DNA from: Glandiceps talaboti
Taxonomy: Eukaryota > Hemichordata > Enteropneusta > Spengelidae
Direction: 5' to 3'
Length of the DNA stretch: 64,000 nt
NCBI RefSeq assembly: GCF_964340395.1
Contig: NC_135551.1
Coordinates: forward strand, 14,390,003 to 14,454,002
Made by a program: the position numbers and the translations under genes. The notes beneath the pieces are model-generated. The model saw nothing but the letters and a program-made list of their open reading frames with translations, did not search any database and was not told the DNA's origin. Below, in pieces: positions 1 through 11,960 of this stretch (position 1 is the first letter of the stretch; every line of letters begins with the position of its first letter).

Positions 1-164
1 GGCTGCACGAGAGGGTGAGCCTTTTGACATTGTCGATCCAGCGTCAGTGACGGTTTCACCAGAGGACTGTCGTTTATGTCTTTGTGGAGGAAGTCTCTGT
101 GGGGAATGCCTATGTGGGGAACGTCTCACTCCATCTGGTGGTCTCCTTCCTCTACCAGGAGAAT
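1..164 (-). CDS. SYTL5: SYTL5-like coding exon 4 (partial): basic linker
   Basis: Partial exon that runs off the left edge. The acceptor is ttgcgctgtag after a pyrimidine-rich stretch (cttt-cttgttcc) on the minus strand. The leading AT joins the G left by exon 3 to give GAT (Asp151), then 54 codons follow without a stop. The product is low complexity and strongly basic: SPGRGRRPPDGVRRSPHRHS, then Pro/Gln/Arg/Ser, ending ...SGETVTDAGSTMSKGSPSRAA. Slp proteins carry a long, poorly conserved linker between the Rab-binding domain and C2A, and this fits its start. Many RS/SP pairs could be kinase sites, but this is only inference. The plus strand is also open here (47-292), with a Cys/Gly-rich product that resembles nothing and ignores the splice sites, so I take it as a shadow. 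Confidence 0.85.
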
Positions 165-621
165 CTACAGCGCAAGGAACAAGAAAGGGAATAATTCATA
201 GTGTACATGATTGTGGGGTTGTCAGTACCAAAGTGATTAGCTTGTGTGCCACTCTTACCACTGCAGTCTGGGATCAAACCTACTGGGTTTGATATAAAAA
301 AAATTCAAACAGATCTGACGATCATAAAACCTTCTAACAGTTTGCATGCTAACAGGGTAGAATCAGGCAATACCCATCCCCTAGAATATGTGTACAGCTG
401 CTATGTTTACAAGTACATGGCCTTGTACGGGAGTTGCATCACAGAACCAATAAAAGTGTTTTATTAATAATGTGTTTTAAAATACTTTTACCTTATCCTT
501 GGTGATTTCTAATACCTTGTATTTTAAAATGTAAAATGTAAATTTTTACCTAATAAATTCAAATCAAATCAAATCAAATCAAATCAAATCAAACATATCC
601 AGATTGCTACTGTTTACCTAC
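165..621 (-). other. SYTL5-like intron 3 (457 bp)
   Basis: GT-AG intron between the SHD2 exon and the linker exon. Near its 5' end on the minus strand it carries a (GATTT)n microsatellite (556-593 on the plus strand). The plus strand reads aataaattc just before it, a pattern often seen at the end of retroposon copies. Nothing else is recognised. Confidence 0.85.
556..593 (+). repeat. (AAATC)n microsatellite
   Basis: About 7.5 perfect AAATC units preceded by aataaattc. It could be the tail of an old plus-strand retroposon, but no upstream body is recognised. Confidence 0.95.
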
Positions 622-740
622 CTCTTGATGTTGGGTTATAACGTATGGAAGCTCGGACTAAATCACTGCCAAGCAATTTGGCATTGTTGGGTTGGGGTCC
701 TTTATCAAAGAACCATTCACCTGTTCTTGCTTTGATTTCT
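622..740 (-). CDS. SYTL5: SYTL5-like coding exon 3: SHD2 with GEWFF motif
   Basis: Short exon (119 nt) coding residues 112-150 with one base completing Gln111 and one base starting residue 151. The acceptor is ttgacag; the donor is AGAG|GTAGGT. The product starts EIKARTGEWFFDKG. The TGEWFF block matches the (S/T)GxWF(F/Y) motif of SHD2, whose aromatic pair packs into the Rab27 surface pocket. It continues with LLGSDLVRASIRYNPTSR, comparable to the LGTDVVRxS stretch after SHD2 in SYTL5. Only the acceptor at 741-742 keeps frame: taking the next AG, 2 nt further, breaks it. Phase fits both neighbours (2 in, 1 out), which is strong evidence for a real exon. A (GATTT)n tract lies about 30 nt beyond the donor. 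Confidence 0.93.
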
Positions 741-1667
741 CTGTCAAATATAGATTGAAAGATAATATCTCAGTACTCAGAATTAATATTACTTTGTCTG
801 TTATTTGTCATTTACCTGTGTGTACAATATGTACTTGCCAAGTGTGACTTCTTTGAAAATAATTAATTTTAATACAGAGCTCTTTAAGCCTAACACTTTG
901 TAATGTCTTAGGCTGTTGCCTGTACCGTATTCAGCCTCAACAATGCAACATTCACCTGTTCTTACATTAATTTGTGTAAAACATAGATTGAAATATGGTA
1001 AAGGTATGAGGTAACCACGTGTCTGTCATTTCTCGTTTACCTGTACCTGCTCAGTTTTATTTCTCTGTAAATAATGAATTTGATACAAACATTTGGAGCT
1101 CATGGTGTCTAATTTAATAGCAACTACAAATGTTACCAGCCTCTGAACCTTCTTATGAAAAAGTTCTGGGAAAAACTGGAAATGATAATTGAAGACAACT
1201 GTACGATGTCACACAAGCTTAATAGATAAATCTTTAGGGAGAGGAGATTTGGTGTCAATGTGATTGCTGAACTTCATTTTTGCATTTCTGACCAAATATC
1301 AAAAACTTTCACGCCTTCAATGTTCTGTATTTATTATACTATCTACATATAAGATGTCGATGAGTTGATTAAATGTACTGCTTATGTGATATACAGTGCT
1401 GGGTTTCTGGTAGTACATGTATTTGAAAGTGTTTACCATATTTATACATTGAATTCATTGTAGTGGTTTGACTGCTACAGTTTTTACCATCAGAATGGTT
1501 TTTCATATATATGAACATGTCAATATTGCACTGGTGAATGATTGTTTAGGGGAAAAGGGTATTGGCCTAAACATACAATGTAGTTCATTTATTGAGCTTG
1601 TGGTGAAATTGTGCAATTGCCCCTTAATGAATTTAAAGAATTATACATTATGTACAAATGTACTTAC
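741..1667 (-). other. SYTL5-like intron 2 (927 bp)
   Basis: GT-AG intron between the zinc finger and SHD2 exons. AT-rich. A plus-strand open stretch at 1468-1758 reads through the splice donor and shows no recognisable motif. No element was found. Confidence 0.85.
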
Positions 1668-1889
1668 TGCTGTTTGTTACATACTATACAAAGCCAAGGT
1701 CTCTTCCCTGACTTTTGTAAAACTTTGCAGTTTTTGCATACTTTATGTTGGCACTTAGGACAAAGTTCTCCAGAGTTGAAGACCAAACCTAGAGGTTCAC
1801 GACATCTTGCACAGGTTTTGCCAGCATCCCCTGAGCCAGACTTTATTGCTCCTTTTTTGCGAAGTTCTTGCAGTTCGTGTTTTAATTTT
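1668..1889 (-). CDS. SYTL5: SYTL5-like coding exon 2: SHD1 end and FYVE-like zinc finger
   Basis: Encodes residues 38-110 in 73 full codons plus one leading and two trailing bases. The acceptor is a strong pyrimidine tract ending cattcag; the donor is CA|GTAAGT. Content in order: basic helix KLKHELQELRKKGA (38-51), short Gly/Ser loop, then eight cysteines at 63, 66, 80, 83, 88, 91, 104 and 107 in CxxC pairs. This is the two-zinc FYVE-like fold found in Rab effectors of the Slp, Slac2, rabphilin and Noc2 families. The segment LGLVFNSGELCPKC followed by VCKNC resembles the SYTL5 finger. Slp1 and Slp2 lack this finger, so they are unlikely. Reading past the donor gives a stop codon at once (CAG TAA), so the exon must end here. 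Pairs with exons 1 and 3 to form the Rab27-binding module. Confidence 0.93.
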
Positions 1890-2814
1890 CTGAATGGAAA
1901 GAAAATGAAAAACATTTTTTTAATATTTTGATATTGTTGTTCAAAAGCATGAAATTAATATACGTAGAGGTTTTCTCTTTGTGGAGAATCAATATATACA
2001 TGTCTTTGAACCATAGATCTGGGACGGAATCCCGCCACAATCTATGTTTTAACGAACAGATGAGTAACATTTGATGTAATGATGCATTACCGTACATGTA
2101 CAAAAGTTGTGAATGTATGTATTTTTAGCCCTTTAGTTTATTTTAGCTCACTTATTTAAAGTATTTTTGCACTCAAATAAAAATGAATTTACTTTCATGA
2201 GTAATTTTTAAACTGAACGTTTATTACAGAACAATTTGTCAGACAAAAAACAACTTAATCGAAATGATAAAGAAAAGTAACAATTACATGTACATGTTGA
2301 ATTAACCGTTTCAAGTACAAATTGTCAAGAATCTCTCACTGGTGAGTCATCAAACGAAACTAACACTCATCAGATAATCAATAACTTTCTGCGATTATTT
2401 TTTTTCGCCAAAATACATATATTCACAGCATTCTAGAAACCAAAGTGCTCATGTGATTCATACAGTACTAAATAATTTAGTCAAACATTGCTCAATAATT
2501 CACTACTTTTCATTGTGCAGTGCAGTATAGTAGAAAAGAGATAAGAGACACATGCCAAGGATATAATATTGTGTCTTCTGGCAACACATACTGAATTCAT
2601 CATATCATGTTGTACGACAAGCAATAGGGTGTGATGTATCAAATAGAGGACACAAACTCAGAAGAGTGATAATTTCATTGCAAGAAAGTACAGATATGTA
2701 AATATATAAAAAACATGAGCATTTGGAAACACATGTACAGGACTCTGAAATTATCCGGTGTTAAATGTTGCTTTAAGGTTTTGAAATCCATTCAAACAGA
2801 AAGGGGAAGTCTGG

Positions 2815-3330
2815 TAAAATTTGCATAGATTTCAATACCTCGTGGTATAAATGTTGGTGAGAACCTGAATAAAATGCCAAGGGAAGTCAGATTGGTTTTA
2901 CCAACATGTATACCTACAAAATAACCCATAACTGAAACACTGGTAAGGAAACCTGGTAAAATACCCCAGGGGACTCAGGTAGATTTAACCACCACCCTAA
3001 ACACAAACATTGGTAGGGACTCTTGTAAAATTGACTGGGGGACTTGGGGTAGATTTTACCAACTTACCGCCCTTAACAAAAACACTTAGTAGGGAAACAT
3101 TGGTCAAATGACAGGGAATGAGTATATTTCACCTATTTAATGTACCACCAGCTCGACAAAAAAACACTGGTAGGAACCCATGTAAAATTAACTGGGGAGC
3201 TTTTTCAATTTTTACTTATTTACCACCATTGACAAAAACACTGGTAGGAACACTTCTCTAAAATAACAAGGGAACTTCAGGTAGTTTTTAACAAATTTTA
3301 CCTCCCTTGACAAAAACACTGCAGACACTT
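2815..3330 (+). repeat. Degenerate ~80-bp satellite, copy array 1
   Basis: Six to seven diverged units built from ACACTGGTAGG, then GGAA-CCTGGTAAAAT, then GGGGGACTCAGGTAGATTTTACC. Unit starts recur every 75-85 bp. The same consensus occurs in reverse complement at 51440-52010. Confidence 0.8.
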
Positions 3331-4785
3331 TAAATTCAATTATTATATGATTTATATTACAGAGAGTCATACCAGGTCTCCATGTAGTAATTGATTAGGA
3401 ATCGGACTGAATAAACAATGATGGTTTGGTCATTATAATTCCATTTGATTGATTTATCAAATCTACATGTACGTGTCTTGGACGAATTTAATTTTGTATG
3501 TACAGCAGTCTTTTTATGATATCAACACACTACTTTTGTGCAGCCAAGAGACTTGGCTATCTCAGACTTGATAATGCCATTTGAGTCAAGTCAATATGTC
3601 AAGTCAGATAGCTGAGTCTCAAAGGGCTGTCAATAAACAGACACAAAACATTATCGTTATCACGTTCATTTTAACTGGTGCATGACATGCGATAATAACC
3701 TTTGTGATTTATTTAAATCGTATACATGTAGGAACACGCTGATGAATATTTTTGTTCAGAAACAAAGCAATGAATTTGAAAATTTGAGAAGTATTGAAGC
3801 ACAGTTCTCTACTCATGAAATGTCATCCTCACTCTCGGTTTGCTTTCCATTGAGAAACAAATTTATTTGCTGTTTTAGTCAAAATGATAAAACTGAGTCA
3901 CCACATAGTAAGAGATAGGGAAACAACAAATTCTGGTGCTTCTGTAGAAATTACTGCATGTCATCAAATTGGCATAGACGGCAAGTTGCTCACTGCTTAT
4001 TATTACAAATATCAAATGTAATGTTTGTGCTTCATATGAATCATAAGAAATTGCTGTACATTATTTTCATGTCAAATAGTGATAGGGGTAAAAAATCCTC
4101 ATTGCATTTAATTAATCAATCATCTTTCTACCATAGTACCAGAGGGTTATTTCATCATACAGAAAAAGTAACAAGTTTGGAAAAACAGGCCTACCATGCT
4201 AACTTACATTTGTACAACACATTGTCACATACTTAATGTATATGTTCAACGCGTGTTACAGCAACCCATAACAATTACTTGTAATTTGTAAAATGGTCAT
4301 TGAGACAATATTTGGGATATACATGTACAAGTCATGGAGGACAAGAGATTATGTACCCTGGTGACATTAAGTATCACCTTTACTATTAATTATACTAGTT
4401 AAATAAGTGCGAGGAATGAAAATGATTACTGGTTGCGTTTTACAAAGTGATGGAGAAGCTTGCACATAATGTTAATAAAAAAATACACCTACATTTTATT
4501 TCCCCAAATTTGATCAATAAAATGTACATTTGTCTATCTCATGACATATGGAAAGTTTTAACATCCCTTGATTCAAACTAATCAAATATCTTGTTATCTC
4601 CATGAAACAGTTACTGAATACTGAAATACTTTTTATGCATTGGACAATAATCATGATAATGTACAAGCACATTTCCCCTCTTGCCCCCACCCCATGACTC
4701 TTCAAATCATGTTTTCCATTGATTCAGTACATAAACATGATTGTATATTTTTGTCAGTCTGTGCAATCTCCTTCATGAAATATAT
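3331..4785. other. Intron segment without a gene
   Basis: AT-rich. At 3893-3990 it holds a fragment (gagtcaccacatagtaagag...catcaaattggcatagacgg) that matches the inner part of the CAGTGTGCCC MITE family. The two open stretches of 78-92 codons (3682-3918, 3958-4236) overlap it and show no protein features. Confidence 0.6.
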
Positions 4786-4965
4786 AGTGTGCCCTCTATT
4801 GATAGCTAAATTTTGTTATTGTGAGTCAAATGGAACAAATCTGGGATTTCTTGTGAGTCACCACATAGTAAGAGATATATGTTGGGGACCACCAAATTTT
4901 GGTGCATCACTTGAAATTGTATGCGTCTGTGGTGCATCAAATTGGCTAAGTTAGAGGGCACACTG
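4786..4965 (+). mobile_element. hAT-type MITE (CAGTGTGCCC family), copy 1
   Basis: About 180 bp bounded by AGTGTGCCCTCTA and its complement TAGAGGGCACACT. The interior carries gagtcaccacatagtaagag and ggtgcatcaaattggct, which recur in the copies near 51.2 and 53.7 kb. Ends starting CAGTGTG suit the hAT superfamily. No clear target duplication was seen. No coding capacity. Confidence 0.65.
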
Positions 4966-6013
4966 ATTACAATTATATGTAATATATATCTGCATACAAA
5001 ATTAATAGGGAAGTGATATCTCAACATTATTATCAATGAATGAATATCATCATATTGAAGCATGACGGATCAATTGCAGTCATTACATGTGGGGGAGGGG
5101 GTAGGGGGTGGAGGTATAGAACAGTAGCAAATTGTCAACCCAACAGTTCCTGGGGAATCAAATACATTACTGGTATGCGAGGGACAATGATTGAATGAAT
5201 AACATTAATATAAAAGTTCAAATTAAAGTTAGCAGTCAAAAGTCAAAGTTCAAAAGGTCACCAGGCAGCATTAAAAGCATACAAATGTAGTGCTCAAAAT
5301 TCCACACTCAAAGAAAGAAGTTAAAAACTGTTAGTCACTCCAAGGGGAAACTTCAAGCAGGTAAAAGTCATGCGTAAAACCAGTGTAAATTCACATGCAT
5401 TTTTTTTTTAGTAATGAACACCTCACCCTAAAAAAAGAGAAATTACAACATTATTGTACAGAAACACTCTACCTGTTGTCAACGCTGAAGAAAGGTATAA
5501 CGATTGCATGCAACAAAGTGGAATAAATACGCAAAAAAAAGAAATACATACATCAGTTCAATAAAGTCTAATTATTAGATACCTGTCAATTGAAAAGTGA
5601 TGTTACAATGAATTAATAAACCTACCACCAGTGTGAGCATGAAATGTGAATGAATGAATGAATGAATGAATGAATGAATGAATGAACAAATGAACGAACT
5701 GCAGCCCTTTTGTATGTGAACAAGACAATATAGCTGAATATGTTACATACATAATGATACATACACATGTAATCCAACACTGACAGTAGCTATAACTTTC
5801 ACATTTCTAATAAAAATATGTGTACTTTCAAATTCACATCATGCACAAGCCAAATTATTGTCTTTGAACAGAAAAATATGGATTATATACCCTGGTCTTT
5901 CTATATGTCACAACATTACCTTCACGTAGTTCTGCAGTGATAAAAAATATTAGTCAAAGCACTCCAAATCACAAGTACTTTTCCTTATTTTGTCATAAAC
6001 TATGCTTGAGGCA
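4966..6013. other. Intron segment without a gene
   Basis: Holds a G-rich run at 5090-5116 (GGGGGAGGGGGTAGGGGGTGG, a G-quadruplex motif) and a (GAAT)n tract at 5648-5686. Nothing else is recognised. Confidence 0.6.
5648..5686 (+). repeat. (GAAT)n microsatellite
   Basis: Nearly ten uninterrupted GAAT units, then decayed units to about 5697. Confidence 0.95.
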
Positions 6014-6097
6014 GGATAATTATATTACTCCCTGGAAAATTCTCATCACGTGTATTTTCCTTGGCTGAATAAAGAAAAATATTGGGGAATAATATCT
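6014..6097 (+). mobile_element. Short MITE, CCCCAATATTTTTC family
   Basis: Foldback of about 84 bp: ATTATATTACTCCCTGG at the left and TATTGGGGAATAATAT at the right, with tattttccttggctgaat inside. The same ends and core occur near 18.0, 21.2, 23.3 and 49.2 kb. Confidence 0.5.
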
Positions 6098-6709
6098 TGG
6101 TTTATACAAAAAAATTAGGAGATTTATACCCTACATCAAAACAACGCATCCTGTACATTTACCGTCAGTGGTGGTTCCTGCAGTACTCAAAATATGATTG
6201 GAAGTGTTAAAAATCGATGATTACTTTCATCAATATTTCATAAATTATGCGTCTTACTTATTCTCCAATATTTTTCATCTTTTCAGTCAGAAAGTACCAA
6301 GGGTTTTTACAGGACTGATGATTTTGGAAGATTCTTCAGATTTTCTATAAAATATTTGGTTGAATTTTCACCTCTAAATTTACAATCTAAAAGTTACAGC
6401 TACTGTGTCCTCCTACACCACGATGTACATACACCTCATTGCAGTACAACACCTCAGTGGACAGACCATGTCTGAACTGTGATTATGCGATAGAAAATGC
6501 CCCTAAAACTGCTTTGTGCACATCACAAAAGACAAGCTTTATACAGACCAAAGAAATGCTGAAAATAATAAGTTTGGAAAGAAAACATGATGTAAATTTA
6601 TGATACATGTAGTGTTATACTTTGACAACATACTGAAATGTGATCAATGTTGTTGGCCCCATACAAATGTACACATAATTTGGTATTTGATATGTTGCTC
6701 TGCGGTCTC

Positions 6710-6935
6710 ACTTTCATCATAATATAATCAAGAACTGACTGTAGAGGGCGCTATTTCAATTATTCTCTATCTGTCACTTGAAATGGCTATAATATAATAC
6801 ATACATATACATTATGTGAAACATACCCTATATTCATTGCGAAAGTTACTTGCTAACTTGCTTTCATCATAATATCAAGAACTGACTGTAGTGGGCACTG
6901 TTTCACTTACTCTCTAGCAAACTTGAAGTGGATGT
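6710..6935 (+). repeat. Tandem duplication (~148 bp period)
   Basis: ctttcatcataatat...aagaactgactgtag at about 6711 and again at about 6860, each followed by GGGCRCT-TTTCA and a TCTCTA stretch. The first copy contains TAGAGGGCGCT. Confidence 0.7.
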
Positions 6936-9900
6936 AGGTACAAGACAGAATACTATATCAGAGTAGAAGTGCACTGATCAGCACATGTGAATCACTTACA
7001 ATTGGTAAAAATTAGTTTGAAAGGAAAAGGTACAAGTTATAACAATCAATTGTCCATATTATTCTTGACTATTTTTTTTTAAATATAGCTCGAAAACTAT
7101 TGGTATATATTATATATAGCTATATGTGTAATAATTAAATAGTTACACTGCACAGTCATATGCAAATTATAAGTTATCATTATTGATATCAATTATCATG
7201 CTTTTTTGTGCAAATAAAAATTAAGCAAAAAAAAAAAAAATTACAACTTAGAACTACACATACTTCAATACTCCTGAGTAGCTAGATTTCTCTCACAGGT
7301 AAAATCAATTACACTAAAGACAATACATGTATGGGTTCTACTCTGTATTGAGGTACATGTATGCTGTGAGGGGGCGCCCTCATGCATCAGTCAACCTGAT
7401 GAAGGCAGAATGGCACAATGTATCTTACAGTCTATCTTGATAAGGAATCATTGTAATCAGGATGAATTTTTTTTCTGTCTCCAATTTTGATATTGTATAT
7501 GTTTTCCAATAACTTCATACCACACACAGTTTAACCATAGTGTCATATCACTTCTTTTGCATCAATAATGAAAGCAAAATTTTCCGCCAATTTACAAATT
7601 CTATTGCTCTATAGAATCCATTGCCTAATAATTCGCTATCACGGATGTGAATCAGACTTCAATAAGCCGTGGAAGAAAACACACAGCCGACACTTATTTC
7701 ATCTTTTTAAACTATTTTCACAGCTGCAGGTAAAGTACATGTATAGCCACAAAATCGATAGAGTGCTCATTCAACTTGCAGACAAATCCTTGGGTATATT
7801 TCCTATGTCCACAAAGCAGGAAATATCCTATGTATTCTTTGATTGATTGAATGAATGAATACAACCATTCATAACATAGGTTACACACTCTTTAGTTTAT
7901 TCAATTCTTTTTTTGTCCTTTGAGTATTCAAGTACTGCAAGGTGAATTGTAAGAATTTCTTACAGTCGATATACTAACATTCGGTTGCCACTTAAGGTAA
8001 ACTGAGTTTAAATCAAACATTTGCAACCTGTGAAAATTACATTTGAAAGCTCACATCATCTACATGTATGCACATAGCTGCAGGCTAGGGTTATTGAGAA
8101 AAAAAAATGGTGGCACTTCTTTTAAGAAAAAATTGCAGTTGTGGAGTCAAAATTGAGATCTACACATGTACTTTCAATTAATACTTTCAATCAATAGTAA
8201 AAGTTCCAGTACATCACCTAACTTTAAAAACACAGTAGCTAAATTAGTACGATAACATTGATACAACTTATTTCTCAGCACATACATTTTTTGTATCCAT
8301 CAAATGACATTGACAGTGCAGTGTGCCTTCCTCTAACAAATGACAAAATTTGTTCTTGGTCAAAGTGATGAAAACTGTGTTTTCTTCTGCGTCACCATAT
8401 ACATGTAGCAGCAGAGGTAGAGGAAGTCAAATATTGACACATTGGAACGTTCTACGTGAGTGGCACATCAAATCAACTTAAGACTCTAGAGGGCCAACTA
8501 GCCTGGATATGCTAAATGTGGTATCAAATCATCTCTGAGTCTGTAAATCGAGATCTTACGATTCAATGTAGGATATAGCACTAGACTCGGGCCACACAGA
8601 TTAACAACCATTTTGATATGAAATGTTAATAGTGCTCAGTTTTATTTTTAGCATTGACACCAACATCTACACTAGGTGAAACAATCCCAATATTTTATTA
8701 AGTGCTATAAACATCAAGGAACTCTTCTATCTTCCAATAAAATGTATAATCAAGTAAATAGACTGTCCAGCATCCTTACTTACTGTCAGCTAGTATTTTA
8801 TTACAGCATGTATTTCAAACATTTATAGCCTGTCTCTTGGTTCACCTACAAACACCTTGTGTAAGGATATTACTCAGTTTTATGTCTAGGTCTCTGAAAG
8901 ATTTAGGAGAACATTATGTAGTTACAAGTACTTCTTTTTTTGGTCAATTTAATGCTGACAATATCTTGGTGATAATTATGTATGCACTTCATGTTCTCCC
9001 TAGAAAGTAGGTGTGGTGAGAAAAAAGACCAAATCATGAACAGACAATGTACATGTATATACAAACAAGCGACAGTACAAGGAAAGACAAAACTATTATG
9101 TAATAGAACTGGGCCAATTATCTGGGTGAAAATTATTATTTATCGCTAAAATTTGGGACCTTTGATAAAACAAATGAGTCATAGTTTATTTTATTGTCAT
9201 TTATAGGCATCCAGTTTATTACGTATAAAGGCAAAATTTTTTTTTTTTAAATGTTTGTTTCCGAAAACATGACTTCAGAGAGGGCGATATTTTATTTTAT
9301 TACACATATTAATTTGTTTAATTATTTCGACCCAAAGACAAGGTACTTGTGGTCACAAAACTTCTCTAACAATTGATGAGGTGTAAACGCAGTATTAAAG
9401 TGAAGACAATTATGTAATTCAGAAGTAGACAAACATAATAATATGCAGACTGTGCTGTTATAGACTGAAATGACATCGCTTCTCGCTGGGTGTGATTTAA
9501 AAAAAAAAGTAACCAAAGATCCTCTGGCAAGAAATCTACATGGAAATAAAAGTAAATTATCATAACTTTACCTTTCTACATGCATGGTAAAAAATGTTTA
9601 GGATGACCGGCGGTCGGGTTATTGGAAACACACTATTTTTTTATTTGGCATAAATGTAATGGAGTGTGATATCCTGAAAGCATGACCAACATGTACATTA
9701 CTGTATGTACACATGATGTGCTTCGTTTTTATTCGTTTTTTAATGAACCGACACACCAACCTATCATTTTAAAGGTGTTATCAGTGAGAAAAAACATAAA
9801 ACAGTGCTTCCCAAATACTTGCTTATACGACCTTGGAGATAAACTGTCAAGCATGTTTTACATTGTATACTTAAATTGGAATGCGGAGTGGTTTGAAGTC

Positions 9901-10099
9901 TACGGAGTGATTTCGCATGTATCTGTAATATAGCAGATAGTATTAAAAGTCTAAAAATAGATGATTGTCTTTTTTTCTAATCCCTTCATGACATATTCAA
10001 GACATGTCTCTGTCGGTTCAGTACTTAGGTATCGCTAACTGCCACTCTGGATTGAAGCATTTATAGATAAATGCAAGCTTTTATATTCATATTAAAAAG
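6936..10099. other. Intron segment without a gene
   Basis: AT-rich, about 3.2 kb. Contains a GGGGGCGCCCTC near-palindrome (7370-7381), gattgattgaatgaatgaat at 7841-7860, and A/T runs near 7230 and 9240. Open stretches at 7568-7846 and 9682-9933 lack any recognisable motif or splice context. No mobile element could be delimited. Confidence 0.55.
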
Positions 10100-10460
10100 A
10101 CCAGGGTTTTAATCCCATGTTCTTACATTCGTGTTATCTTATCAGTGGAGCCAGGAGGATTACATACGATTATTCTTTTGTGTCTGGGCCAACTTTATTA
10201 TATATAGTTTTATCAGACAGTCTGTTTTTCACACCTTCATATGTAATGTTTAATGGTTTTTTTTTCAAAGTGGGTTTTATTAAAGGCCTGGGTTTCAATC
10301 CCAGGTTCTCACATTAGTGTACATGTCATCATATCAGTGGAGCCATGAGGATTACATAGGATTATTCTTTTGTTCTGGACAAACTTTTTCTGTAGCTTTG
10401 TCAGACAGACTTTTTTTTACACCTAATGTTTATAATCTTTTTTTTTTCAAAGTGGGCCTT
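10100..10460 (+). repeat. Two-copy tandem repeat (~187 bp)
   Basis: Unit starts CCAGGGTTTTAATCCC (10101) and CCTGGGTTTCAATCCCAGG (10287); each runs through catcagtggagcca-gaggattacat and ends in tttttttcaaagtggg. GGTTTCAATCC is one base off a pol III B box, and a related fragment lies at 36045-36110, so a SINE origin is possible. Confidence 0.7.
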
Positions 10461-11479
10461 TACACAAATACAAGTATACGTGGATCACACTTTTCTCATT
10501 TATTCAAATATCAAATGTTTTAAGTTTTCTTGTGTGAATTACCAACAAATTTTTTAGGCCTTTTAATTATCCATGAAAACCAAATGCATACTTACTTTAA
10601 TACTTGTACAACAAGTTTGAAATAGTGCCTTTGAAATGTGGAACGTGTTAGAGAAATCTAAGATTAGTTTCAAAAATCAACTAACTAAAATCAATAATGA
10701 GGACATGAATATCATAATGTGTCTTGAGTGAGTGATGTTATAAATTACAATCGATACTCTTTGTCTAATAGTAATGTACACCCACTGCCACATGAGGGCG
10801 CTGTTTGATTATAACGCTGTAACGCTGTCCTACTTCTATGGAATAGACATTTTACCATACATATATTGTATATGTAAATTACATAAATAATTCCCCTGTG
10901 ATGTTGATCACTGACTACAAATAAAAGCAATATACAAGTGGGTGCCAGAATGTCTACAAGTATCGCATTATAAGGTTCAACTGAACTAATAATTCAAACT
11001 TGTTGAAATAGCCTGAACCTGTTGTTGAAATAATCAGTATTATAAATAATCCTGGCTCCCTGCCACGACTTTTTGCCCTCGCATTCCATGATTCGTGTTA
11101 TCTCTCAATTCCCAAAGGAATGCATCAAGCAAACACGATGTAAATGATTAATTGGGGAAGATCCTAGAGAATGGAGTGAGTTGGCAATAATGTGCAATTG
11201 CAGTGTTCACATACATGTATAGTCCATACACCAATCTGCATAGCATCAATCATTAGGCCTAGATACTGTAGCTTTCCTTTAGTGATGTTTGCTTCATTCC
11301 TTTGGGGTTTTTGCTTTTTTTGCAACTCTCTCCAGATAGATCTCACTACTTCCTGAATAAATTGAGTTGATATTTGAAGGCATTTAGGTGTAATTAGTAA
11401 TGTGCCATTCAAGGGATGATGTAAGGATTGTTGACTGGAGATACAGGTAGCACTTGCATTATAATTAACCCTTTAGACT

Positions 11480-11960
11480 AGAGACTTGGTTTCTGTAACT
11501 CTATGTACATGTATTTACACCCTATATAGGGTTTCAGGCTTTTAGTGACTTGGTTTCTGTAACTCTATGAAATTAATATACACCCTATATATAATATAGG
11601 GTATCAGACTTTCACTTTAATGACTTGGTTTCTGTAACTCTATGTAATTACACCATATAAAGGGTATCAGGCTTTAATGACTTGGTTTCTGTAACTCTAT
11701 GTACATGTAATTACACCCTAAATATAGGGTAGCAGGCTTTAATGACTTGGTTTCTGTAACTCTATGTAATTACACCCTATATATAGGGTATCAGGCTTTA
11801 ATGACTTGGTTTCTGTAACTCTATGTACATTTAATTACATCCTATATATAGGGTAGCAGGCTTTAATGACTTGGTTTCTGTAACTCTATGTAATTACACC
11901 CTATATATAGGGTATCAGGCTTTAATGACTTGGTTTCTGTAACTCTATGTAGTTACATAT
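11480..11960 (+). repeat. ~60-bp minisatellite with ACCCTATATATAGGGT palindrome
   Basis: Eight copies of GACTTGGTTTCTGTAACTCT at about 11485, 11549, 11623, 11680, 11746, 11806, 11867 and 11927. Between them stands the palindrome ACCCTATATATAGGGT followed by atcaggctttaat. Units with tgtacatgtaattac alternate with units with tgtaattac, hinting at a two-unit repeat. Confidence 0.92.

Noticed and set aside
47-292. 81-codon Cys/Gly-rich plus-strand open frame
   Set aside because: It lies antisense to the linker exon, whose acceptor and phase fit the gene exactly; no recognisable family.
451-456. Polyadenylation signal AATAAA ending a plus-strand gene
   Set aside because: No plus-strand gene precedes it; the sequence is intron 3 of the minus-strand gene.
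1468-1931. Plus-strand open frames of 96 and 106 codons
   Set aside because: Antisense to, or overlapping, the zinc finger exon and its introns; no motif.
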